Of a DNA stretch of 64,000 nt, positions 26,812 to 38,670 are shown piece after piece. The position numbers and the translations under genes are program-made. The DNA comes from Tetrahymena thermophila SB210 (Eukaryota > Ciliophora > Oligohymenophorea > Hymenostomatida > Tetrahymenidae). The stretch lies in assembly GCF_000189635.1 (NCBI RefSeq), contig NW_002476353.1:372001-436000 (forward strand), written 5' to 3'. The stretch's first letter is position 1, and each line of letters opens with the position of its first letter. Under the pieces are notes generated by a model. It worked only from the letters and a program-made list of their open reading frames with translations. It searched no databases and was not told where the DNA came from.

Positions 26812-29800
26812 TCAATTGCTATATGCTAGTCTTCTCATATCTGCTTCATGTTCTTTACCATTTTCTCTAATCAACTTTAATAGATAGCCTATTTTTAAAA
26901 AAATTATTTAATTATACTTTTCAATAGATATCTTTATTTACTGTTTGGGTTGTTAAGCATCGATTTTGGAGAATCAAATTCTTTAATTTCACCATCACTT
27001 AAAACTAAAATCCTATCATATTAAATAATTGTTTTGAGACGATGTGCTATGGTTATAATTGTAGTCTCTTAGAATTCGCTTCTTATCATATTTTGAATTA
27101 TCCAATCAGTTTTTTCATCAATACTAGCAGTAGCTTCATCCATAAGCAATAACTTACATTTTCTCTATTTTTTAGATAAGTATTTTTAAAATTTGTTTTG
27201 AATTTCTTTAGTTTACCACAATAACACGAGAAAGAGCTATCAACTACTTCTCTCCTTGAGAAAAATTTGCACCTTGAGAATCTACTTTAAGATCTAAGAC
27301 ATCTAAATTAATTTAAATTAAGCTTAATGAATAATTAAGTGATTAAATAAATAGTAAATACTTTTAATACTCTTTTCATTTAATTCACTTCCATTCATTA
27401 ATGTCTAAGTTTGAATATTTTCAGCTGTTATAATTTTAGGGTTTTGTGTTGGTGAATTATCTTTATTTTCAGTTGGATTGGCCTTGCTTAGTAATGTTTC
27501 CCATAGTTGGACTTTTTTGAGAGCATCAACTACCTGAGTATCTGTATAAATTTCAAAAGGGTCTACATTAGACCTGATTGTTCCCTAAAATAGCACAGGA
27601 TCTTAAGGAATCATGGATACATTACTTCTTAATTAGTTTAATCCTATTTTTGCAATATTTTACCCATTCAATAGAATTTTACTGTTTTCCTATTTTTTTT
27701 ATTTTTCAGTAAAAAATAAGAAAAATTCCAAAAAATTATGCTATAAGTTTTATTTACTTCATCTACTAATTCAAGAATACGAAGTAATCCTAAGGTTAAT
27801 GTTGATTTGCCACTTCCGGTTCTGCCAATAACACCAATCTTTATTTAAGAAAAATTTATAAATACTATATAACTTTTTATTAGAGTACCTTTTCGTTAGC
27901 TTTGATGGAAAGAGTTATATTTTTTAACACTATCGGTGTTTCTTTTCTGTATCTGTAAGAAACATTTTCTAGTTCTAGATCTCCTTATTAAGGCCATTTT
28001 TCTAGAGTTTTAGCTTAATTAGTCTCACTTAAAATTTCAAAATCTCTTTCTTATGGTGTTTCATTGATATAGTTTAAAATTCTATGGAACGAGTTCATTT
28101 ACAACTCAGTATCACCGACAAACCTTATTGTTACAGGTAGAGAAGAACTTATTCTTAAAGCCCATGTTAAACTCAAACCTAATCAAAAAATATCAAATTA
28201 AATTTTAGATTTAAATTAAATGAGATAATTTTACCAATATGAGCAGCTAATTATATATCATAACCATTAATTTCTTTTTAAGCTAAACCTAAATAGGCAG
28301 AAGCAGCGACTATGATCGAAGAGAATAGATCAGTAATAAGATTAAGCCAATGATTACAGAAAAATTCATTAAAAGTGGATCTAGTGTGTCCATCTACACA
28401 TTTGCTAAATGTTTTGAAAAAAAATTTTTCTTTGTTAAGTCCCCTAATCTGTAGTAAGCCTTTATATAAAAAATTAAAATAAATTTGATTTGTTAAGAAG
28501 TTGTTTTTAAAATATTAATAAATTAAATAGAACTTACCTTGATTTAGCTCTGTGTAAACACCGATTAAAGGTGCTCTAATATTATCAACAATTCTTTTGA
28601 TTTCACGAGAGCATTTAATTTATCTCCTGAGAATAAAGTAATAGCAAATTAAAATAAAAACTGCTACAGCAATGAATATAGGCGTTATCAATGAAATCAT
28701 AACAAAACTACCAATAAGAGTCATTACACCACTAATTAGTTATTATAGAAGCAATTGTAACCTATAAAATCAAACAAACAAACAAATAAATAAATAAATG
28801 ATTTGAATCTTTAACTTGAAATTAATTTTATTATTTACATATAGTCTATAGCGTCTATATCTTTTGAGAAACGAGTCACAATACGTCCTAGTGGAGTTTT
28901 ATCAAAGAATTCCATTGGGCTTTAAAGCAGTCTAACTAAAAGGTTTCTAAATATACTCTTTGATATTCTAATAGAAAAGACTAAGAAAGCCAAATATCTG
29001 AAAATGTAAAGTAAACCACTTGTTATGCTCACTCCTAAATAATAAAAATAAAGATTAAGAAATAATTTTGCTAAAATTCTTTTAAAAACCTGCATAAATT
29101 CCTGCATATTAGTTATTATCTAATTCTGTATAAGCATTTTAACTCCATTAGCCTAACCACCAATCTGACAACCTGGTTCATCATAATAAAAAATGAGAAA
29201 CTTAAAATAAAAATGTAATTTACATTAATCCTGCTTAAGAAATTGCAAATATAAGCAATGCAATTGTAACATATCCTAATCCTCCGAGTAAGAAATATTC
29301 TTTGTAAACGAAAAAAGGAACGGATCCTACAGCTTTTTCTTCACTTTAAACAAGCATACCTTTTGCTTCATTCTCTTTATCTTGTCCTTAATTGGGCTAT
29401 TCACATTAACTTTATGTGAATTGAGAGGCTTCTTCTGACATTTTTGAAAACTGTGATTGTTACTCACTAAAAGCTTTTCCTAATTGAGGAGGGTTGTGAG
29501 GTATTTTATTATTTTAGCTCAATTCGTCATTTATTTCATTATTTTATCCTTCTTGATCATCAAGCTCATCTCCTTCTTTTGCCTTTTATACTTAACTCTT
29601 TTCATTATTAAGCAAGTAAGATAAAGCTTCAGAATTTTTAGCAGTTAATTGTGAGTAAGAACCAAAATCTGCTACTTTTCCTTCTTTTAGGATAGTAATT
29701 GTATCAAAATACTTCATGTAATGGGTATGATGAGTAATAAAAATAATTGTTTTTTGCTTTAAGAATTTGTAAAACACCTTCTTAAAAATTAATCTACCAA

Positions 29801-32231
29801 CATGACTATCAAGAGCACTAAGACAGTCGTCTACAACATAGATGTCTCTATTAGAATAAACTGCTCTAGCCACACTGATTCTTTGTTTTTATCCTCCACT
29901 TAGATTTACACCTCTTTCACCAATCTCAGTTAAGTCACCACCTGGTAATTACTTAATATCATCCAATAGTTAGCATATACGGAGAGTCTTTTCATATCTT
30001 TTTTGATTATATTCCTCTCCAAATAAAATGTTATCTCTCAAGCTGCATGATCTGAGCCAAGGCTTTTAAATAAAAAGAATTTTATAATTAATTGATTGAT
30101 TTAAGTAAAATTTATCATTTTACAATTTAAGGCACATAAGCTATTGAACCTTTAACAGCGATTTTTCCTGAAAGCTTGTTTATTTCGTTGATGATAGCAT
30201 GAGCAAGGGTAGTCTTTCCGCTAGAAAATATTCCATAAATAGCATTAAAAGTGTTAGGCTTATAATGTAAATTTATTGATGTTAAGTTGGGTGAAATTTT
30301 TGGCACTTCAGCGATTTTTTTTTATTTTAAATTTTCTAAAGCATCTTCCAATTATTTTACATCTTCTTTTGCTTTTTTCTTAGACTAAATTTCTTTTTAA
30401 ATAAATTTGATTTACATTTTCTTCATATAATCATCATCAGGATTTTTTAAATTGTGCATTTCATTTTTTTCACTTTCCCAACTAAAGAATCCTTCTTCTA
30501 TCATTATTTCTCCTTATTCACAATTTTTCATTAATTCTTCATCATAGTAGTCTTGAGGTTATTCTTCTGAGTCTAAAAAGTGAGCTATACGATTATAAGA
30601 AACCCTAGCTTAGATAAATTTACCCCATCCAGAGACAAGTTGAATAATAGGTGATTAAAGCAGATTTATAAGGGAAAGAGCTGTGAAAGCCTTGGCTGCA
30701 TTTAGTTAATTATCTAAAAGAATATAAATAACAAAAACGAGCACAGCTATAATACTGGGAGAAACTTAACTAATACAATCAACTTATCCAATATTAAATA
30801 AGAAGCCAAACAAAATTTTCATTTCTTTCAATCTAATATTCTATAATTAATTCACAACCCATTTTTCCCAGGCATAATATTTGATAATTTTAATACCTAT
30901 GTTATTCATAAGAATAATTGCAAATAAAGATTTATTACAAAATTATAAACATACCTTAAAAAAACTCAGTAATTTTCTTACTTCTTTGATCTATGATAGA
31001 GAACACTTTCATTCTAAAATCAGCCTACTTTGAAGTAATGTGATTAACCAAAATAGCAGAAAGCGCAAGCATAACTAAATTAATATTAATAGATTGATTG
31101 AATTTGTGTATATTTAATTAACAATTTTACATGGGGCTATAATACCAACATAGTCAAGTTCATAAATGATGTAAACAGAAGCTGCAATAATAATAAAAGG
31201 TGCAGTCAAAGCTGTAAACGCGAATAAAAAAAATTGCAATATTTCCATTGTATTCATGATAACAAGATTCGTCATTTTACCAGGATCCATATATTTTCTT
31301 CCTGTGTTACTCAATTTGAGTAATTTTTCGTACATTATACCAAGAATTTAGTTGCAACTCTAAATAATTTGATAAAAAAATATAATTTGATTAAAGTAGA
31401 ATCAATCATACAAAGTTAATAAAAAGAAACTATTAAAAACTTTAAAAAAAAAATATAGTGAATAGTAAAATATTTTAAGAGATTATTTGCAAATTAATAT
31501 TTTTCTGTTTGTTTGTTTGTTTTTATATCCATTCTATTTGTAAAAAATATAATTTTAATTACCTAAAATGTTATTCTATTAGTTAAGAGCGTTAAATGTT
31601 GTGTCAAAAAGGCTTTTAATATAAAGCACCCAAAAAGGAGACTTGAGTAAAGATATCCTTCATTTTTATTAGAAAACGGATCTGCAATATTTTTAATAAT
31701 CAAGTTTAAAAATATGGGGCCTGCAAACTATTAATTATTAAATTTCATAAGATTATTTTTTATGTATCAATTTAACTTACAGAAAGCCCAGAAACAAGAA
31801 TTGTGAATAATGATGTAATTAAGAATTCTTTCTAGCAAGTTTTAAAAATTGCATAACTAAAGCCTTTCTGTTAATAAAAAAGGGTTAAATTAACTCAAAT
31901 AGCTAATTTATGCAATAAATACATACATTTTTGTTAATTTATTAGGCTTTTTTCAGTTCATAGAGAACCTTTTCTAATCTTTCTTCTTCTCTCAAATCAA
32001 ATAAATCATTTTCTATTTATATTTATTTATTTATATTATTTTTGGAATAAAAACTCTAAGATTTTTTTTACCTTTAATTATTTTAGAGTTTCCCAATTTT
32101 ATAACTTTATTGGTCCACAAAAACAGAGCTTTACTAATGAATGAAGCTCTGTTTTCTAAATTTAAATTATAATCATTTTATGTTTATTTTTAAGGAGGTT
32201 CTTCACTGATTTTCACCTTTGCGCTAACCAT
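26812..32231 (-). CDS. ABCC/MRP-type ABC transporter
   Basis: Full-length ABC exporter with order TMD1-NBD1-TMD2-NBD2, from ATG 32231 (MVSAKVKISEEPPQ..., then SFISKALFLWTNKVIKLGN, typical of the short-MRP N-terminus) to TGA 26814-26812. NBD1 (about 30300-29600) has Walker A ending SGKTTLAHAI, signature LSGGQKQRISVARAV, and Walker B IYVVDDCLSALD with Asp in place of the catalytic Glu. NBD2 (about 27900-26950) has IGRTGSGKSTLTLGLLR, signature FSQGEKQLIALSR, and LLLMDEATASID. This NBD asymmetry is characteristic of ABCC proteins. The linker carries an acidic, Gln-rich stretch near 29450-29580. The Gln of LSGGQ is encoded by TAA. It is cut by about 12-14 introns. Likely ATP-driven efflux of organic anions or conjugates; the substrate is unknown. 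Confidence 0.93.
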
Positions 32232-34607
32232 TTTATTGAATTATTTGATTTATACTGTAAATTTACTTATTTAATTTATTATTTTGTTTTACTTTGTTTA
32301 TAGATCGCATTTATTATAACCAAAAATTTGATTAGAATAATTATCAAATTGCTGATATTGAATTGATAAATACTGATTTGTAGTTAATACTAAAAACTTA
32401 TTAAGCTTCAAAATCCTTGTAAGCTCTAAACTAATTTCCCTTCTAAATCTGATACTTGTAAAATCAATAGCTACTATCCCTATTCTAACAAATATAACAT
32501 TTAGCCAAAATATGATAAATTCTAATTAATTTTCAAAAGGATCATTAGTAACTAAATTAATTAAAAATTGATGAAATCCATAACTATTTTTTTAATAAAA
32601 AATTTTTAAATTACTCTCTAAGCAAAACATGAATATTTAATTTTATTTTTAGTTAGATAAAATTAATCACTGTTTATTTTTAATCATTTTAACAATTTTA
32701 GTTTTAATTTTTAAGAAATAGAAGATTTATATAAAAATTGTAAAAAATTGGATAAGAAATTATTTATAATTATTAGATACTATTTATTTATTTATTTAAT
32801 TTAGCTCTAAATCATTACATTTGTGTAGATTTAATTAATTAAAAATTCAAAAAAAGTAAGTCATTTTAAAACGTTAGTTATATTATAAAAGAAATAATTG
32901 CAATTGTCAAATATATATCTTAAAAATGGATTAAAGTATTTATTACTATTTAAAATGAATGATATGTATTGAAGTTAAATAAGCAAATTTGCTTGATTTT
33001 AAAATGAATAAAATTAACTAAATGCACAATTTAATTGCAAATTGCATTAAAAGTAATTGTTATACAAATGAACAAATTTATTCATATTAAATTTTTCTGA
33101 TCGTCTAACCCAATATAGAAAGAAATAGATAAAGCATGCTTTTTAGTTATTTTTTATTTATCTAAATCATAAATAATAAGATCGCTTTTCAAATAGAGAA
33201 AAAAACCAAAGTAACAATTACTTCTAAATTTATATATTAATTCAATCAAACTCTAAATAACTTTTTTTAAAAAGCTAGAATAGAAAATATTCTTAATTAT
33301 ATATTTTTAAATCCTAGTTCTTATTATTTAAATAGTTACTTTTTAAAAGAGAATCTCATTAGAAGTAAATAAATTTAAGATTTTACTTAAACTTTTTCAA
33401 AATTTTCTTAAATGGTCTAGTTTTTATTTATTCAATGTTAAGATGGCTAAATTAAACAAACTATAATAAAAAATAAGTCACAAAATTTTTATTTACCAAA
33501 TATAGTAATATAGAGTGTCTACTGATTATATTTTATTTATAAAATAAAGGTTTGTTTTGGTATAGTAATAATTCTTCTAACCAATTTTTACTTAATATAG
33601 AAATGAAAAAGATTTATTTATAATATTTTATCAGAAATGGATATATGTTAAAAGAGTAATTACAAATATTTTCTTTTTTATCCATAATTACATATTTTGA
33701 AAAAATCTGGGTTTAAGACTTGTAAATTAAAAATGTTTATTAGGCTACACTTCAATCTAGAATTTTAAAAGTATATCTAAAAAAAAAACATTTATTTTAG
33801 TCAAGCATTTTTCTATTATTTGCTCATTTAATTGAAATATTTTAAAAAAATAAAATATTTATTCACTTTCAATATTTTAATTTCACATAAATCAGTATTA
33901 AAAATAAAATTTATTTTATCTACTGCAAATACTATATTTATTTATATTTTTGATTTTAAAAAAATCTTTTATTTTCCATGTAAATAAATTGAAAAAATAT
34001 TTAAACTTACAAGAATATAAAAATTAAAAATAAAATATTTTTTTTTAATGATTTAAAATTATAGTAATAATCTCTTCTCTTTTGATCTCTATCACTGTGT
34101 AAATGATTGATTATATTATTTCTCATTTTTAAATTTTTGAGGTAGAAGAACTGAGGTTTTGCAACTTACTATATTATTAATCATATTTAATTATCAAAGA
34201 GCATTTAAAATAATAAAAAAAATAAAAATATTAATTCAAATAAAAAATATATTTTAATTTTTTGAAGTATTCAAGTTTTAAATAATATTATCAATGTTAA
34301 ATTAAATCATTTTATCAGCAATTAATAATTAAATTTAGACCAATAAATAGATAAATAATATTCAAAATAACATCAAAATACAATCACTAATTTTTAGACA
34401 AAATAAACAGTTAGAAATTGATTGATTATCTTAAAATTTTTAATCTTATCAAATTTCATTTTTGAATTTTTATCTTTAATTAAAGCAAATATTTTTATTA
34501 ATTAAAAATTGCTTAATCTAAGACTATATTTAAGCTTTATTAAAAATTTACAAAGTTTGATATATATTCATGGACTAGTAGTATAACAGTAAAAACGATT
34601 AGCGCTA
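32232..34607. other. Divergent intergenic region
   Basis: Nearly 2.4 kb between the ABCC gene and a plus-strand coiled-coil gene. In the first ~310 bases (to about 32540) the minus strand stays open in frame with the ABCC start and reads protein-like (FIIFWLNVIFVRIGIVAIDF), but it has no clear ATG. The rest is A/T-dominated with no gene signal. Confidence 0.5.
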
Positions 34608-37600
34608 ATGGATAAAGCTCGTAGAGAACAGTATACTAATTTCAAAAAGTACTCATAAAAAATTTCAGCCTATTAGTGTAATTTAATTCAAAATTTAGAA
34701 ATAAGCAAACAAACTTTTCTTTCAATCATTTAAAGGGTCGAGATGAAGTTGAAGCTATCTCAATAGAATACTAGAATTATATAATTGAAAATATAGAAAA
34801 AGAATCTAAGTATTTGAAAATAATTAATTAAATAAGCAAGCAATTAGATATAAAAAATACAAAATCAAATGGTACTTCAACTGCATAGATAAATTAAAAT
34901 CCATTACAAATAGATTTTGAATAATAATTATTACAGATCTAATTTGTAACAAAGGACCTATACGATTAGATCATCTTACTTAACAAGAAAATAGACTATA
35001 TGGAGATCTAGTTAAACTCTAAAGAACCTAAATATTTAAGATCAACATTTAATAGTTCAAATGGAATCGATGTAAATTAATTTTTTAAAGCTATTTTTCA
35101 TATAAAATTGTGCTCGATAGAGTATTTAAAAAGACAAAATCTTGACAAGATAATTAATTGATTTAATTTTCAATAGATACTATTTTCTTAAAAAAAATAA
35201 ATAAGTATTTTTAGGTTACAACGCTTATTCTTAATTTTTTAATAAAGGCTTTGAATGTAGATATGAATAGCATTAGTGAATAGATTAAGAGGCTAGCAAA
35301 ATTTTTAGATTTAGAACCTAGAATATCTATAAGCTCTTCAAGAGAGGATTTAACTTCTCTCTTGGATTAAATCGAAATGAAAGTAAGAGATATAAAAGAT
35401 GTAAATAATTAGAGATTAGAAAGTTTTGCAATAATTTAATCAAGCATATAATCACTTAATGAAATGTGCCAAGAAATTCAAAAAGCTGAGTATATATCTA
35501 TTCCCCTGATTAATTAGTTCTCTGTTTTAAATGAAAATATGTAATAACTTTTGGAAATTTAAGTAAAAAATTCAAGTAATCCTAGATAATATGCCTCCAT
35601 GTTTAATATAATTCAAAAATAATCTTTAAATCTTTCAAACACCCTCAAGAACGCTATTAATGCTTCGATTTATGAAAACAAAGTATCATTCATTAATTCA
35701 ATAATTTAAAAAATTAAGAATTTATTCTTTTCTCTTTAAAGGAAGTTATTTAAATGAGAAATGAAGAACTCCTTGAAGAGTTAAAAGCTAAAAGTAAAGA
35801 AATAACATCAATGTAAATTATGATAAGGGAGTATTCAAATAAAATTTTGAACGATCTTTAGATTCTTTTAAAAAACTCAAAGTAAGAAAGCTCTATTTGC
35901 TAGCTCATAGAATCTATATAAAATTAAATTCATGATCTCAAATAAAGAGTACTCATCATTACAAGTAATTTATAAATTATTTAAATATTATTCCTGAATA
36001 AACAATTTGAATTAATTTAGACTAGGAGGCAAATAATATTCAGGATTAATCTGAAAAATTAATCTTATTAGAGGCAGAAAACTCAGTCTTAAATTAAAAG
36101 TATGAGGGTTATGTAGAAATAGTGAAATAATTAGAAGAAAAAATTTTTTACTTAAATATGCAAGTAGATTCTCTCAAAGATCTTATTTTGAAGATAGAAA
36201 AAGAAAATGAGTAGTTGGTAATTTTTCAAATCTTTTTAAAGATATTTTTAATAAAAAGAGAATTTAATATTATGCAAATATTCTAAAAAAAGAAACAAAT
36301 AGTTAGCACAATTAACTGGTTTAATAAACAAGATATTTCAATAGAAATATAAATTATGCAAACACAAAAGTGCTCAATTTCAACTTAATTGTACATTCTT
36401 CGCAATTAATTATTTAAAGATAAATCTATTTTTTTTATCAATTAAAAATGTGTGCTGCTTGCTATAAATTTTTAATAAAAAATGTCGATATTTTATGATT
36501 TTAATAAATTTTTAGTTCAAGAAATATCTTTAGAGAGTTTTATTTTATTTTAGAAATTACTTAATGATTAAATTTTGAATCTTCAACAATATTTGGAATG
36601 ATAGTTGCTTAAATTGTTTATTTATAAATATTAGAAAAATGAAAATGATGTACTAGTGAGAGAAAAAGAACTTTTCAAGTAAGACATGGAGCTGAACTTA
36701 GAAAATATTATAAATACTAAGAATTAATTTGAGATAATAATGGAAACTGATAAATAAAATTTATATTAGAGAATTGATGAACTTCGATAAGAGGTCATTT
36801 AGTTATAGAACTAAAAAGAAGCAAAGGTATTAATTGTTTCATTTATATCATTAGAAACTATAAAATACTCTTTTGTTAATGATAAAGGAAAAAGAATGCC
36901 AAGAATTACTTGAAACAATTGATGATTTAGAAGAATTTAGTAAGAAATAATTAGCACATATTAAGAATTTTTAAGATTAAAATTAAGAATTACTTGCTAG
37001 AATTGCTTAATTTGATAATAAAGTAAATTCTCTAGCAGAAGAAATAAATGAGTATAAAAAGATAATAGAGAGATAGTAAAAAGATATGGAAAGAATGTAA
37101 AATGACGTGAGCAAGTTAGTAACAACTTGTGAGCAATAACAAGAAGAGATTGTAAAACAAAAATAGACAACATAATAATACTAATCACAATTGTCAGATT
37201 AAATGAGAAAATTTGAAGATTTGAATTAAAAATTATCAGTTTCTTAGTAAGAAAGTGAAAAAATCAAATAAAAAAATAATGAATAAGAAGAAAAATATTA
37301 AAAAATGTAATAGCTTCTTTCAATCACATAAAATGAATTGAAAAATGCAAGATAAAATTCAGAGAAATAGCAAACTAAGCAAAATGAAATTGAGTAAATT
37401 TTTGATTAAATTAATTGTTTTTTCATATTCTGTCTTTATAAATATTCACGTAGGGATCTTAGAGGTTTGATTGACTCCTTATAAAATGATATAAAGACTG
37501 CAACCCTCAATCAATAGCTTTTTGAAGAGTAAAGAAACTAAAAGCTCAAGGAAAACTAATTGCTCAAGGAGTAAAATTAGTAATTATAATAAGAAGTACT

Positions 37601-38304
37601 TACTATGAGGGAGCAGATTTCTTAAACAAAGAGACTTTCTATTTCCTCAAGCATAGGAGAAAATAAATAACATTTAATTATAGAATCTTTGAAGTGCTAA
37701 GTAAATTATTTTTTAAATTAAATAAAACCAATAATTTCTGTATTTTATATTATTTAGATTTTCTTTAACAAAGAGTAAATTTTTGATAAAAAATATTATT
37801 TTTATTATTTGTTTTGAAAAGAGAGGAAAAGTTTTTAATTTGTGCACCAAACTAAAAAAAATTTATTTATTTAGAAATGATTTTTGAAATTCTTTCATAT
37901 TCAAAATCATTTAATTAATTTAAAATATTTATTAGAAAATCTTTAAAATAGCATGTATTTTAATATAAAATAATAAATTTAATTAAAAAAATAGATTAAA
38001 TACAAGGATCAATAATTTGAAAAAGAACGAGCCATGTTTAGATAAGAAGAGGATGCTAAGATAAAAAAAATTCAATTACTTGAAAATTTAATTAAATAAG
38101 TATTATTAAATTTGATTTATTTTATTATTAATTTATTTATTCTGTTAAAAGCTTTAAGCTGGATAAGAAGTTAATGGGTTGTAAGTTCATGAAGAGCCAA
38201 TAAATGGAAACACTGCAAATTTTAATAGTAGCTTGAATATGTATTATGAAAATTTACTTGAAACAAAAGATTTGGAAATTAGTCATCTTAGAAATTTGGT
38301 ATGA
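34608..38304 (+). CDS. Long coiled-coil protein, function unknown
   Basis: Starts MDKARREQYTNFKK at ATG 34608; a 50-nt intron (GTACTC...TTTAG, roughly 34650-34700) is needed to join it to GRDEVEAISIEYQNYI. Almost the whole product is charged, heptad-like helix: ISEQIKRLAKFLDLEPR, LLDQIEMKVRDIKDV, MRNEELLEELKAKSKEITSM, AENSVLNQKYEGYVEIVKQ and similar blocks up to REQISQTKRLSISSSIGEN. After an intron of nearly 290 nt (about 37700-37990) it continues FEKERAMFRQEEDAKIKKI and ends ...LETKDLEISHLRNLV before TGA 38302-38304. About eight introns in all. There is no globular domain, transmembrane segment or nucleotide-binding motif. A structural role at centrosome-like or cortical sites is a guess from shape only. 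Confidence 0.65.
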
Positions 38305-38670
38305 TTTTGTTTTTGTAGCAATAAATTAGCTTAATAAATTAATGAATACCATTTATAATTAAATAGATAAAATAGTTTACTTTAGAGAATACAAACTGAG
38401 TTAGTTAGTTAGTGAGTGAGTTAATAAAATATTTTAATTTAATTTAACAGATTAATTGTAAATAAATAAATAAAAATTTATAAATAAAATAATAAAAAGA
38501 TTGATTAGTTAAATTATTTCTGTTTTATATATTAAAGGAGTAATAAATATATAGAGTTAGTTTACTAAAAATAACTTAATAAAAATAAATTATATACAAT
38601 TATATATGAGGAATAGTTTTTACTTGCTTATTGATTTTTTTATTAACGTGTATGTTTAAAAGTACTTACT
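38305..38670. other. Convergent intergenic region with a short tandem array
   Basis: About 370 bp between the 3' ends of the coiled-coil gene and the voltage-sensor/phosphodiesterase gene. It contains ttag/tgag tandem units at 38398-38425. Nothing else is seen. Confidence 0.6.

Noticed and set aside
34640..34710. A 23-nt Paramecium-like intron in the second coiled-coil gene
   Set aside because: A 50-nt GTACTC...TTTAG intron ending at the same acceptor gives the same phase and fits the size of the other introns.
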